Positions 29,155-38,107 of a DNA stretch of 64,000 nucleotides are shown piece by piece. The DNA comes from G965220205 sp965220205 (GTDB lineage Bacteria > Chloroflexota > Dehalococcoidia > Lucifugimonadales > Australimonadaceae), in assembly GCA_965220205.1 (NCBI GenBank), contig OZ244812.1:1550001-1614000 (forward strand), written 5' to 3'. Positions within the stretch are counted from its first letter, which is position 1. Each line of letters starts with the position of its first letter. A model generated the notes under the pieces. It was not told the origin of the DNA. It did not search any database and saw only the letters and a list, made by a program, of their open reading frames with translations. A program made the translations under genes and the position numbers.

Positions 29155-30783
29155 TCAGAGCATTCGCCGGGACGAGCTCGTGGCGCGGCGGCGGGCGGCG
29201 CGGCGGAACGTCGGGGCGTCTGCGAGGCCGAGGCGCGGAAGGTCGGGGCCGCGGCCGCTCAGCAGGTCCTCGATGGTCGCGATCTGCACGCGCAGGAACT
29301 GGCGGTCCGGGAAATGCTCCGGCACGTACACTCCGGCGGCCAAAGCTTCATCAATCATAGGTTTGCTCGGCGGCTCCAAGGTTACGAGCAGGCCCAGCTC
29401 CGCCTTCTCGCGCTCCATATCGCCTTTGAGCGTCGCGATGATGTTCCGCTGAACGTGGCCGCTCTTGACCTGAACGAGAACCGTCTTGGCCTTGCCCGAA
29501 TCGTCGTCGAAGAAGTTGATATAACCGTCGACTCCGGCGTCGGCCCCCTTCCGACGATTGTTGCCGGGGCGGGCGTCGACTAGGCCCAGCGCCCAATACT
29601 CAAACTGATAGCGCCCGTCGTGCTCGCTCTCCGCCGCCAGCGCCCGTGCGCTCGCTACGTCTTGGGGCACGCCTACTACGTCGTAGGGCGGAAGCTGTGC
29701 ACCGAACGTGTCGCGCAGCCGGTACTTCATCAGCGAGATGGCGATGTGCGTGATGTCGATGCCGATCCACCGCCGCTTCAACCGCTCCGCGACGGCGACC
29801 GTCGTCCCGCAGCCGCAGAACGGGTCGAGCACCACGTCGCCCTCGTTGCTGCTCGCCTGAATGATGCGCTCCAACAACGCCTCGGGCTTCTGGGTGGGGT
29901 AGCCTAGGCGTTCTTTGGCCTGCGAGTTTATGGGGTCTATATCATCCCATAGGGCTTGAGCAGGCCTGCCCTTCATTTCATCTAGATACCGCTTTCGCCT
30001 GATTCCTCCAGTCTTCGTGAAATGCAGCCTTCCCTCCTCGTCCAATCGCTGCATAGTTCCTAGAGGCACACGCCAGAAGGAAGTTACCCCTCGGTATTCG
30101 TAGGTGTACCCGCCGCCGGATAAGCCCTTGGCAGTAAGGTTGTCGTCGGCCCAAGCACGCCCGTCAGGGTCTTTGAACCGAAAGCGGGCCTCATACCGAG
30201 CCTCGTAGTCCTGATATTGAGGTGTCCATGTCCACTGCTCGCCTCTTGTGTAGAACAATATGGTGTCGGTGTTTGCCCCGTACCGTGATGAATCACTATG
30301 TGCCGTGGTTCGACGCCAAGTGATTTCGTTGCGGAAATGCTCTGGCCCGAACACTGCGTCCATGAGCAGTTTGAGGTAGTGGCTGGCGGTCGGGTCGCAG
30401 TGGAGGTAGATGCTGCCCGTTGGCTTGAGCACGCGGTGCAACTCCACCATGCGCGGGGCCATCATCGCCAAGTACGCCATCATGTCGTTCTGCCCAAGGA
30501 AGGAGCGCATCGCCTGCAGGAGATCCGTCAGGCTTTTCGGCCCGTTAGTCACGATGTCCCGGTAGGCGTACTCGGCCTCCTCGCCCCAGTGCCAGGTGTC
30601 GCCGAAGGCGTGTATCTGCGCGGCGGAGCCCTCGCCGCTCGTCTCCTTGAACAGGACGTTGTAGGTGGCGTTGGAGTTGAAGGGCGGGTCAAGGTAGATA
30701 AGATCGACGCTCTCGTCCGGGACGTGCCCGGGCAGGATATCCAGGTTGTCGCCGAAGTAGAGTTTGTTCTTCCAGTCCGCCAT
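29155..30783 (-). CDS. DNA methyltransferase fused to an Mrr-like restriction nuclease domain
   Basis: 542 residues from ATG 30783; the frame extension to 31086 is repeat-derived and rejected. Residues 1-360 are an N4-cytosine/N6-adenine methylase with catalytic DPPF at 32-35 ahead of SAM motif DPFCGCGTT at 320-328, the beta-class order, and QKPEALLERII between. Residues ~395-500 read as a PD-(D/E)xK domain: GADAGVDG with D419 and QVKSG at 438-442. A single polypeptide with both activities would be a type IIG/IIC-like restriction-modification enzyme. No separate endonuclease or specificity gene is adjacent. The recognition sequence cannot be inferred. Confidence 0.85.
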   Translation of the reverse strand: MADWKNKLYFGDNLDILPGHVPDESVDLIYLDPPFNSNATYNVLFKETSGEGSAAQIHAFGDTWHWGEEAEYAYRDIVTNGPKSLTDLLQAMRSFLGQNDMMAYLAMMAPRMVELHRVLKPTGSIYLHCDPTASHYLKLLMDAVFGPEHFRNEITWRRTTAHSDSSRYGANTDTILFYTRGEQWTWTPQYQDYEARYEARFRFKDPDGRAWADDNLTAKGLSGGGYTYEYRGVTSFWRVPLGTMQRLDEEGRLHFTKTGGIRRKRYLDEMKGRPAQALWDDIDPINSQAKERLGYPTQKPEALLERIIQASSNEGDVVLDPFCGCGTTVAVAERLKRRWIGIDITHIAISLMKYRLRDTFGAQLPPYDVVGVPQDVASARALAAESEHDGRYQFEYWALGLVDARPGNNRRKGADAGVDGYINFFDDDSGKAKTVLVQVKSGHVQRNIIATLKGDMEREKAELGLLVTLEPPSKPMIDEALAAGVYVPEHFPDRQFLRVQIATIEDLLSGRGPDLPRLGLADAPTFRRAARRRATSSSRRML

Positions 30784-30915
30784 GCGGTCACCTGTGCCGG
30801 GGGGCGTAGTTGAGGCGCATGGTAGCAGGACGGCGGCCCACGGCAGTGGCCCCGTGTCGCCCGACGCCCCGTAAGTGTACAGAGTTCGTGAGAGGATCGG
30901 CGCCGCCGCCCCTCC

Positions 30916-30945
30916 GTCATTCCTGTGCCCCGACACAGGAATCCA
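30916..30945. repeat. GTCATTCC...GGAATCCA type hairpin
   Basis: ATTCCTGTG (30919-30927) pairs perfectly with CACAGGAAT (30934-30942) around a 6-nt loop, between GTC and CCA. This is the shape of the widely dispersed GTCATTCC...GGAATCCA palindromes seen in many bacterial genomes. It is the only copy I noticed in the window. Confidence 0.6.
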
Positions 30946-31075
30946 TGCCCCTTGCGGACGGACCGCCCACTGCGGCGAGACCCCGGCGCGGCCCCTCGCT
31001 GCTCTCTGGCCTCCTCCTCCACGGAGACCCTCGCATAACTCGTAGGGGCGGCTCTCGTAGTCGCCCAACGGGAGT

Positions 31076-31123
31076 GCAGAGGGCAAAGCCCCTCTGCCGG
31101 GGGCGTGGGGGTGTCCCCCACGC
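31076..31123. repeat. Tandem double hairpin
   Basis: Two adjacent palindromes. GCAGAGGG (31076-31083) pairs with CCCTCTGC (31090-31097). GCGTGGGGG (31103-31111) pairs with CCCCCACGC (31115-31123) across a 3-nt loop. It is followed by TAAAAC, so weak terminator activity is conceivable, but the flanking genes are distant. Confidence 0.6.
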
Positions 31124-31189
31124 TAAAACGTTACGGGCGGGTGGGCGGGAAGAACAGCGCTCGTCACGCCCCCCGCGACATCCCCCCCT

Positions 31190-31440
31190 TCCCCAGTCGT
31201 CCCCTCGCCTCCTACACTATCCCCATGGCCCAACTCCGACGGGCGCCCCGCCCGCCGGTCGTCCGGCCCCGACCCACTGGGGAAATGAGACCAATGAGAC
31301 CGTTTTGGAAGAGCCGCCGACCCGCCTACCGGCCCCGGCCCCAGAGAAGAATGGCTCACAATGGCTCAAAATGTCTCACTTTCAGAAAAAATCTGTCCGC
31401 CCCCGCTCGTAAATCTATGAAATCTACGAGTAAGCGCCCC
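31190..31440 (+). repeat. Dispersed intergenic element, copy B (10-bp periodic motif plus CTCGTA hairpin)
   Basis: Contains AATGAGACC-AATGAGACCG at 31284-31302 and the cleanest array in the window at 31350-31379: AATGGCTCAC, AATGGCTCAA, AATGTCTCAC, then TTTC. About 25 nt further, CTCGTA (31406-31411) and TACGAG (31425-31430) form a hairpin. The flank CTCCTACACTATCCC..GGCCCA matches CTCCTACCCTGTCCC..GGCCCA in copy C. Borders are approximate. Confidence 0.65.
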
Positions 31441-31667
31441 GCGCCATTCCGGCCCATTCTCTGCCTTTTGCACACCTCACACACGCCGTTACCGTGACAA
31501 TGCAGGCCAAGCGGGGGCCGGAGCGTGATTCCACCCACGGCCCCAATGACAAAGGCCCTTCGACCGCCAACCGCGCCGCAGCGACGCCCCCCGCGAGATT
31601 GACCGGCATCGCCGGCGCATGCTAGCGTCTATCAGTCAGCCGCGCCCTCGCCGCGCCGGGGAACGGG

Positions 31668-31727
31668 ACCTGGAACACCGCGGGTCATGCCGAGCCCGTC
31701 CCTTGACTGGGACGGGTTCTTGTTTTC
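31668..31727 (+). promoter_or_regulatory. Leader attenuator-like hairpin upstream of cimA
   Basis: GAGCCCGTCCC (31692-31702) pairs with GGGACGGGTTC (31709-31719, one G-T pair), followed by TTGTTTT: an intrinsic terminator placed 48 nt before the cimA start, on the coding strand. Just upstream, TGGAACACCGCGGG (31671-31684) loosely resembles the T-box tail consensus TGGNACCGCG but has two extra bases. A T-box or peptide-leader attenuator is therefore a hypothesis; the terminator itself is well supported. Confidence 0.5.
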
Positions 31728-31774
31728 GGCGGGCCACGAGCGCCGGCGGACGCCGGGCGAAGAGATGAGACGAC

Positions 31775-33355
31775 ATGACCGATGTGACGCTGTACGACAC
31801 GACTCTGCGGGACGGAACGCAGATGGAGGGCATGAGCCTCTCGGTGGACGACAAGCTCCGCATCGCCGAGCGGCTCGACCAACTCGGCGTCCATTTCATC
31901 GAGGGCGGATGGCCCGGCTCCAACCCCAAGGACGAGGAGTTCTTCCGTCAGGCGAAGGATCTGAAGCTAACGAACGCCAGCATCGTCGCTTTCGGCTCCA
32001 CCCGCCATGCGATGTCCCGAGTCGAGGACGACGCCAACATTCGGGCGCTGCTCGACTCGGGCGCGCCCGTGGTGACGCTCGTCGGCAAGACCTCCGAAAC
32101 CCACGTCGCGCGTGTGCTGGAGACCTCGCTCGAGGAGAACCTCGCGATGATCCGCGAGTCGATCGCGTACATCCACGAGCACGGGCGCCGCGTGCTGTTC
32201 GACGCCGAGCACTTCTTCGACGGCTACAACGAGAACCCCGAGTACACGCTCGCGTGCGTGCGGGCAGCGGCTGAGGCGGGCGCCGAGTACGTCGTGCTGT
32301 GCGACACCAACGGCGGCTCGTTGCCGGGCGACATCTACGCGACGGTGTCCGCGGTGCGCGGCGCCATCGACACAGGCATCGCCATCCACTGCCACAACGA
32401 CGCCGACGTCGCGGTCGCGAACAGCATCGCCGCGGTTCAAGCCGGGGCGACGCAGGTGCAGGGCACCATCAACGGCTACGGCGAGCGGTGCGGCAACGCC
32501 AACCTGCTCTCGGTGATCGGGAACCTCAAGCTGAAGCTGGGCATCGACTGCGTCAGCGACGAGCAGCTATCCCACCTCACCGAGGTGCACCGGTTCGCCG
32601 CGGAGCTCGCGAACATGCCCCGCAGCCGCTATCAGGCCTACGTCGGCGACAGCGCCTTCGCACACAAGGGAGGCTTGCACGCGTCGGCCACGGCCAAGAT
32701 GGAGGAGAGCTACCAGCACATCTCGCCCGAGTCCGTCGGCAACAGCAAGCACGTCGTCGTCTCGGAGCTGTCTGGCCGCGCCAATATCGCCATCCGGCTC
32801 CAAGAGGAGGGCCTCTCCGCGGCCCTGCCGAAGGAGCGCACGGGCGAGTTGCTCAAGCTCCTCAAGGACCGCGAGAGCCAAGGGTTCCAGTACGAGGGCG
32901 CCGAGGGCTCGTTCCGGCTCCTCGTGCAACGCGCGCTTCCCAACTACGCGCCGCCCTTCGACCTCGTCGACTACCTCGTCGTTACCGAAAGGCACCGCAG
33001 GATGAGTCAGGGCAACGACGAAGAGACGCTCTGCGAGGCAATGGTGAAGATCGACGTGAAGGGCGAGGTCATGCACACAGTGGCCGAGGGCAACGGCCCG
33101 GTCAACGCGCTCGACGCGGCGCTCCGGAAAGGCCTTGTCTCCTCGTTCCCGCAGATCATGAACGTGCAGCTCGTCGACTACAAGGTCCGCGTCGTCGAGC
33201 AGGGGCCCGAGGGGACCGGGGCCATCGTTCGCGTGCTCGTCGAGTCCACCGACGGCGAGCGCCACTGGAGTACCGTCGGGGCGTCGACCAACATCATCGA
33301 AGCGTCGTGGCAGGCGCTCTCCGACAGCCTGGAATACGCGCTGCTCGAGCGATAG
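31775..33355 (+). CDS. cimA: (R)-citramalate synthase
   Basis: Condenses acetyl-CoA and pyruvate to citramalate, feeding 2-oxobutyrate and isoleucine without threonine deaminase. 526 residues. The DRE-TIM metallolyase barrel has LYDTTLRDGTQMEGMSLS at the start, the metal-ligand HCHNDADVAVANS and GTINGYGERCGNANL. A C-terminal LeuA-type regulatory domain (about 400-526) is probably the allosteric site for isoleucine. The D-x-EHFFDGY segment and length suit the CimA/TIGR00977 branch better than 2-isopropylmalate synthase. A leader hairpin precedes it. Confidence 0.88.
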   Translation: MTDVTLYDTTLRDGTQMEGMSLSVDDKLRIAERLDQLGVHFIEGGWPGSNPKDEEFFRQAKDLKLTNASIVAFGSTRHAMSRVEDDANIRALLDSGAPVVTLVGKTSETHVARVLETSLEENLAMIRESIAYIHEHGRRVLFDAEHFFDGYNENPEYTLACVRAAAEAGAEYVVLCDTNGGSLPGDIYATVSAVRGAIDTGIAIHCHNDADVAVANSIAAVQAGATQVQGTINGYGERCGNANLLSVIGNLKLKLGIDCVSDEQLSHLTEVHRFAAELANMPRSRYQAYVGDSAFAHKGGLHASATAKMEESYQHISPESVGNSKHVVVSELSGRANIAIRLQEEGLSAALPKERTGELLKLLKDRESQGFQYEGAEGSFRLLVQRALPNYAPPFDLVDYLVVTERHRRMSQGNDEETLCEAMVKIDVKGEVMHTVAEGNGPVNALDAALRKGLVSSFPQIMNVQLVDYKVRVVEQGPEGTGAIVRVLVESTDGERHWSTVGASTNIIEASWQALSDSLEYALLER

Positions 33356-33365
33356 GCGCGGTCCG

Positions 33366-33404
33366 CCCCCTCCTCAATCCTCCCCCGCGGGGGAGGAGGC
33401 CAGA
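33366..33404. repeat. CCTCCTC palindromic element, copy 1
   Basis: A C-rich then G-rich palindrome: CCCCCTCCTCAATCC, then TCCCCCGCGGGGGAGGA, then GGCCAGA. The same sequence, inverted or not, recurs at 52493-52536 (inside polA), 57404-57450, 57497-57543 and 57865-57910. This copy follows the cimA stop by 10 nt. Confidence 0.75.
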
Positions 33405-33440
33405 ACAGAGGGAGGGGGTGAGAACGGGAAGCAGCCAAGT

Positions 33441-33501
33441 CCGTTCGTGGGACCCCCTTCGACAGGCTCAGGACAGGCTTCGACGGGCTCAGGGCGAACG
33501 G
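33441..33501. repeat. CTTCGACAGGCTCAGG repeat, copy 1, with CCGTTCG/CGAACGG ends
   Basis: Two tandem versions, CTTCGACAGGCTCAGGACAGG and CTTCGACGGGCTCAGGGC, flanked by CCGTTCG (33441-33447) and CGAACGG (33495-33501) in inverted orientation. Related copies lie at 49665-49709 and 61995-62041. This repeat type is common in intergenic DNA of Chloroflexota and others. Confidence 0.75.
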
Positions 33502-33527
33502 ATTGGGACGTAGTCATTCAGAGATCG

Positions 33528-34790
33528 CTAGTCGCGAGAGGCCATGTCCAGCGCGAGCGCGGACCAGGCGAAGTCGCGCTTGCCCATGCCGTCGCCGTTC
33601 AGCGGATTGTAGAACTCCCGAAGCCCCGCCTGCGCCACCATCTCCACCGTGCGCGCCGCCAACAGCTCGGCCGGGTCCGCGAAGCCGCTCCGACGCAGCC
33701 CGCGCCACACCAGCCAGTTCGCGTACACCGACACCGGCCCTCGCCAGCCCAGCCTATCGTTGCGGGGGTTGAACGTCTCCTCCATGGCCGAGACCGACGG
33801 AATGGGGTAATACAGCCAGAACTCGCGCGGACTGCCGAGGTGACGCTCGACGATCCCTTCCGCCAGGTCGGACGGCATGCCGTCGAGTACCAGCGGGATG
33901 AGCCCGCCAACCGTGCTAGGCTCGCTCCGGAACTCCTCGGTCCCCACGAGCGAGCAGAAGCTGCCCCGGGCGCGGTCGAACATCTTCGCCATCATCGCCT
34001 CGGTCACGGCCCTTGCCTTCTCGGCGTAGGCGGCAGCGATCTGCCAGCTCCCCTGCGCGCGATACAGCCGCGCCATCGTCGCGAGCGAGTCAGCGTAGAG
34101 CGCGTTCACGGCGGCATCCTTCACGTAGAAGCGGCCGGACTCCATCATGCCCGCACTGTCGCCGCGCACGGCGCCGTGGCGCGTGTCGAGGCTGCGCTCC
34201 GTCAGCCTGCGCTGCAACGGAGTCGCGTTGCTTTCGAGCCCGAGCGCGTCGTCGTAGACCGGCGAGCTGTCCATGCAGGACTCGCGCGGCGACACGATCA
34301 CCAGGAGGCCGTCCTCGTCCGGCGCGCGGTTGACGGCCAGCCAGTTGTGGTAACGGTCGAGCGCCCGCATGAGCGGCGGAGCGAAGTATGTGTCCCGTGT
34401 CACCTCGGCGACGCGCTCAACGGCCTGCGCGAGCAGCGGCGGCCCGATGGGCCTTGACCGTGCGACACGCTCGCCAGGCGGCAGTTGGATCAACGGCCGT
34501 ACGACGTCCGTCCACCGCGTGCCCCAGTGATATACCTCGCCGATGAAGCCGTCGTCGGCTTGACTGGCGATCAGGGTCTGGAGCTCTTGGCGCGCCTGGT
34601 CCGGCGCCACGTGGGCGATCGCCACGGCATGGCAGCATGAGTGGGCGGACCATTGCCCCTTGTGCTGGCGCCCGGAGGGGCTGAGGTACGAGTAATCGAC
34701 GCCTCGCCCACGGTCGCGCCCCTGTTTCAGATTGCTTTTCAGCAGGCGCTCCACATGGGTGCGCACCGCCTGTGGTTGTACAGTCAACAT
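33528..34790 (-). CDS. MGH1-like / GH63-type glycoside hydrolase
   Basis: 420 residues from ATG 34790 (MLTVQPQAVRTHVERLLKSNL); the ORF extension to 34865 lacks a ribosome site. It is an (alpha/alpha)6-barrel pattern: GQWSAHSCCHAVAIAHVAPDQARQEL, FIGEVYHWG, YADSLATMARLYRAQG, PRNDRLGWRGPVSVYANWLVWRGLRRSGF and FYNPLNGDGMGKRDFAWSALALDM. The WRGP and FxWSA blocks match GH63 and mannosylglycerate-hydrolase-like enzymes. No signal peptide is seen, so it likely acts on a cytoplasmic substrate such as a compatible-solute glycoside. The exact substrate is unknown. Confidence 0.72.
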   Translation of the reverse strand: MLTVQPQAVRTHVERLLKSNLKQGRDRGRGVDYSYLSPSGRQHKGQWSAHSCCHAVAIAHVAPDQARQELQTLIASQADDGFIGEVYHWGTRWTDVVRPLIQLPPGERVARSRPIGPPLLAQAVERVAEVTRDTYFAPPLMRALDRYHNWLAVNRAPDEDGLLVIVSPRESCMDSSPVYDDALGLESNATPLQRRLTERSLDTRHGAVRGDSAGMMESGRFYVKDAAVNALYADSLATMARLYRAQGSWQIAAAYAEKARAVTEAMMAKMFDRARGSFCSLVGTEEFRSEPSTVGGLIPLVLDGMPSDLAEGIVERHLGSPREFWLYYPIPSVSAMEETFNPRNDRLGWRGPVSVYANWLVWRGLRRSGFADPAELLAARTVEMVAQAGLREFYNPLNGDGMGKRDFAWSALALDMASRD

Positions 34791-34950
34791 CGTCCGATTA
34801 TCTCGGCCCGCCCACCCCCGCGTGAACCCGTTTCGCTTACGCGAGCGGGCGAGAGTTGGGGCCACATGCCCCCGTCAACAAGCTCGCTGGGTTACGCCCA
34901 CTCCGGCCAGAGGCCGGCGTAAGCGTGACGAGACGGGCGCGGGCGCTTTG

Positions 34951-37881
34951 CTACCCCCGCAACGCGTCGGCTAGGTACTCGACGACGTGGCGCGGGCGCT
35001 TGGACGTGAAGTGGCCTATCTGCTGGCGGCAGGAGATGCCGGAGATTGCGACGTCCCAGTCGACCTTCTCCTCCGCCTCGATGGCGGGGAACAGCTTCAG
35101 CGACCCCATCGCCTTCGACATCTCATAGTGCTCCGCCTCGAACCCGAACGTCCCGGCCATGCCGCAGCACGCCGAGTCGATCAGCTCCGCCTGGAATCCC
35201 GCCATCGCGAGCGCCGCCATCGTCGGGCCCGTGCCCACGATCGCCTTCTGATGGCAGTGGCCGTGCACCTGAATCGGCGGCAACTCATGCTCGCGAAAGA
35301 GGCCGCGGACCGCCTCCGGGTCGCGCTCCGCCAACTGCGCCAGCAGCTCGTCGAGCATGAGCGACTGTCCCGCTACTGCCCGCGCGTCCGCGCTTCGTAG
35401 GAGCGAAGGGTACTCGTCGCGCAACGTGAGGAGGCAGGACGGCTCCGTGCCGACGATGAACGCGCCCCTCCTGGCGTGAGGCGCGAGCGCCGCGACGTTC
35501 CTGCTCGCCCAGTCCCGCGCCTTGGCGAGCTGCCCCTTCGAAACGAGCGGGCGGCCGCAGCACACCTTCCGCCGCTCGAGCTTCACGTTGTAACCGAGCG
35601 CCTCGAGAATGCGCGTCGCCGCGCGCCCGACCTCCGGGTACATGAACTCAGTGAACGTATCGTTGAACAGGACGACGTCGCCGCGGGGGCCCCGGGGGCG
35701 TGGAGCGCGACGGCGGTGCCACCCGCTGAAGCGGCGCAGCGCGAACCGGGGAAGCGGACGCTTGCGCGACACCCCCACGTAACGCTCCGTCAGCCGGCGC
35801 ACGACCGGCAGGCTGCCCAGGAGGTTCGTCAGCGGCGCCGCCGCTTGCCCGATGCGGCTGAGCCGGGCGATGTCGCCGAACAGCCGCGCGCGCAGCGGCA
35901 CGCCGTGCTCCTCGTAGTACTTCGACAGCACCTCGGATTTCAGCGCCGCCATGTCCACGTTGGACGGGCACTCGACCGCGCACGCCTTGCACTCGACGCA
36001 GAGGTCGAGCGTGTCCTGCAGACGCTTGCCCGTGAGCTCGCTCGGGGGAAGCTGCCCGCCGATGATCATTCGGAGCATCGTCGCGCGGCCTCGCGTCGAG
36101 TGCTCCTCCTCGCGCGTGACCATGAATGAGGGGCACATCCCGCCGTCGAGCTTGCGGCAAGCGCCCTGGCTGTTGCAGAGCTCCACATGCCCGGCGAGCC
36201 CGCCGTCCTTCGCGAAATCGAGATACGTCGGCACGACCGCGTTGCGTGTGGCGGGGCTGATGCGCAGATTCTCGCGGATCCCCGGCGTGTCGATGATCTT
36301 GCCGGGGTTCATCACCGAGTCGGGGTCGAACGCCGCCTTCAACTCACGGAACGCGCCGTATATCTCGGAGCCGAACATCTTCTCGGTGAACACCCCCCGC
36401 ACGATGCCGTCGCCGTGCTCGCCGGTGAGGCTGCCGCCGAACTCGAGCACCAGGTCCGATATCTCCTCGGCGATCGCCGCCATCTTCTCGACGCCGCCCT
36501 CCGTCTTCATGTTCACCATCGGCCGGATGTGGAGGCACCCCGTGCTCGCATGGCCGTAGTACGCGGCCTCGGTCGCGTGGCGCGCGACGATCTCCTCGAA
36601 CCGCCGCACGTACTCCGGCAGCTGCTCGGGTGAGACGGCCGTGTCCTCGACGTAGGGCAGCGGCTTCGCATCGCCCTTGACGGACATAGCGAGGCCGAGG
36701 CCCGCCTCCCGCAGCGCGTACCACTCCCGCTGCTGCGCGGGGTTGTTCGTCACCATCGTGGCGTAGCCGAGCCTGCGCCGCTCCATGTCGGACTTGAGCG
36801 CGGCCAGCTTCGACCGCACCTCCGCTTCCGAGTCGCCGTAGAACTCGACGAACAACAGCTCGCGGGGGTCGCCCATGAAGTGGCCCAGCAGGTGCCGGTA
36901 GCCGGGGTTCCGGCGGCAGTTGTCGATGATCATGTGTCCGACGAGCTCGACGGCCGAGGGGCTGTGCTCGAGGATGGGCACAGCCGCCTCCATGCATTCG
37001 ATCAGGTCGGTGAAGTGCACGACGCCCATCCCCTTGTACGCAGGCAGCGGCACGAGGTTCACCTTGGCTTCGGTGACCATGGCCAGGGTGCCCTCGGAGC
37101 CGACCAACGCACGCGTGAGGTTCATGGGGCCGTCGCCCATGAAATCGTCCAGGTTGTAGCCCATGACGCGGCGCAGCAGCTTGGGGAAACGGCGCCGGAT
37201 CTCGTCGGCGTGCTCGTGCGCGAGCCGCCGCGCCTCGCGGTACACCGTGCCCTCGAGGCCGCCGGCCGTCATCCGCTCCTCCAGCGTCCGCCCCGTGATC
37301 GGCGCGAAGTGCGTCCGCGAACCGTCCGACAGGATGGCGTCAACCTCGAGCACGTGGTCGAGCGTCTTGCCGTAGATCACGGAGTGCGGCCCGCAGGAGT
37401 TGTTGCCGATGCCTCCGCCCACGGTCGCCCGCTGACTCGTGACCGGGTCCGGGCCGTACATGAGGCCGTGCTGGCGCACGGCGGCGCTGAGATGATTGTT
37501 GACGATGCCAGGCTGCACCCGCGCCCACCGCTCCTCGGGCGATACCTCCAGGACGCTGCGCATGTGCTTCGAGAAGTCGACGACAATGGCGTGATTGCAC
37601 GTCTGACCGGCCAGCGCCGTGCCGCCGCCCCGCGGCAGCACCGGGACGCCGTGCTCGCGCGCCACGAGCAGCGCCGCCAGCGCATCGTCGGCGCTGCGCG
37701 GGACGACGACGGCCACCGGCGTCATCTGATACATCGAGGCGTCGGTCGAGTACATCAGGCGGCTGTAGCGGTCCATGCGGACATCGCCCGCAATCTGCTT
37801 GCTCAGCTTCTCGGCAATCTCGGCAATCTCGCTTTCCGCGAGCTGCGCGGCCTTGCGCGTCGTTTCGTGAAGAAGGGGCAT
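34951..37881 (-). CDS. FAD-linked dehydrogenase fused to a 4Fe-4S/CCG module (glycolate/D-lactate type)
   Basis: 976 residues from ATG 37881, with GGAGCG upstream. The N-terminal half is a GlcD/VAO-type flavoprotein: VLPRGGGTALAGQTCN, a GxxGGGIGNNSCG block, RALVGSEGTLAMVTEA, and the C-terminal cap AYYGHASTGCLHIRP, SLTGEHGDG. Then come a ferredoxin-like region with CNSQGACRKLDGGMC and LCVECKACAVECPS, and two CCG (GlpC/heterodisulphide-reductase-like) motifs, CCGRPL and CCGMAG. It oxidises a 2-hydroxyacid and passes electrons through Fe-S centres, probably to quinone. The exact substrate is unassigned. Confidence 0.88.
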   Translation of the reverse strand: MPLLHETTRKAAQLAESEIAEIAEKLSKQIAGDVRMDRYSRLMYSTDASMYQMTPVAVVVPRSADDALAALLVAREHGVPVLPRGGGTALAGQTCNHAIVVDFSKHMRSVLEVSPEERWARVQPGIVNNHLSAAVRQHGLMYGPDPVTSQRATVGGGIGNNSCGPHSVIYGKTLDHVLEVDAILSDGSRTHFAPITGRTLEERMTAGGLEGTVYREARRLAHEHADEIRRRFPKLLRRVMGYNLDDFMGDGPMNLTRALVGSEGTLAMVTEAKVNLVPLPAYKGMGVVHFTDLIECMEAAVPILEHSPSAVELVGHMIIDNCRRNPGYRHLLGHFMGDPRELLFVEFYGDSEAEVRSKLAALKSDMERRRLGYATMVTNNPAQQREWYALREAGLGLAMSVKGDAKPLPYVEDTAVSPEQLPEYVRRFEEIVARHATEAAYYGHASTGCLHIRPMVNMKTEGGVEKMAAIAEEISDLVLEFGGSLTGEHGDGIVRGVFTEKMFGSEIYGAFRELKAAFDPDSVMNPGKIIDTPGIRENLRISPATRNAVVPTYLDFAKDGGLAGHVELCNSQGACRKLDGGMCPSFMVTREEEHSTRGRATMLRMIIGGQLPPSELTGKRLQDTLDLCVECKACAVECPSNVDMAALKSEVLSKYYEEHGVPLRARLFGDIARLSRIGQAAAPLTNLLGSLPVVRRLTERYVGVSRKRPLPRFALRRFSGWHRRRAPRPRGPRGDVVLFNDTFTEFMYPEVGRAATRILEALGYNVKLERRKVCCGRPLVSKGQLAKARDWASRNVAALAPHARRGAFIVGTEPSCLLTLRDEYPSLLRSADARAVAGQSLMLDELLAQLAERDPEAVRGLFREHELPPIQVHGHCHQKAIVGTGPTMAALAMAGFQAELIDSACCGMAGTFGFEAEHYEMSKAMGSLKLFPAIEAEEKVDWDVAISGISCRQQIGHFTSKRPRHVVEYLADALRG

Positions 37882-38028
37882 CTGGCGCTCCGTCGTGAGG
37901 TGAAGGGACAGTCGAAGACTGTAGCGGACGCGGCGCATACGCGGAAGGGGCCGTCAAGCTCGTTGGGGGAACCCAGCGAACGGCACCCGGCTGACGCAAA
38001 GCCTGCCCAAGGCCCCATGCGAACTGCC

Positions 38029-38066
38029 TTGACAGGAGCCGCTAGCGACTCTTACGGTGACCCGTA
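38029..38066 (+). promoter_or_regulatory. Candidate promoter and dyad operator of the BlaI-like gene
   Basis: TTGACA at 38029-38034 is a perfect -35. Seventeen bases later TTACGG is a poor -10. Overlapping it is the dyad TACGG-tgac-CCGTA (38053-38066), about 40 nt before the GTG start. A BlaI-type repressor binding its own promoter would fit, but the dyad is not the classic TACA/TGTA sequence. Confidence 0.4.
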
Positions 38067-38107
38067 TCCCCGCGCTTGGAGCCGCTCGTTGAGGCGGGAG
38101 GGCCACC

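Larger units (their letters stand above)
30784..31774. other. Repeat-rich intergenic region between the methyltransferase and cimA
   Basis: Almost 1 kb without a supported gene. It is a patchwork of palindromic elements: a hairpin at 30916-30945, a GGGGCGG...CGCCC palindrome near 31041-31066, a double hairpin at 31076-31123, a copy of the 10-bp periodic element at about 31190-31440, and the cimA leader hairpin at 31692-31727. Open frames across it give low-complexity Arg/Pro-rich translations only. Confidence 0.7.

Noticed and set aside
31350..31379. Possible CRISPR array or spacer-like repeat
   Set aside because: The units are contiguous 10-mers without spacers, and no cas genes are present.
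31105..31497. Open frame across element copy B as a gene
   Set aside because: Its translation follows the 10-bp repeats and low-complexity Pro/Arg text; no start signal and no homologous look.
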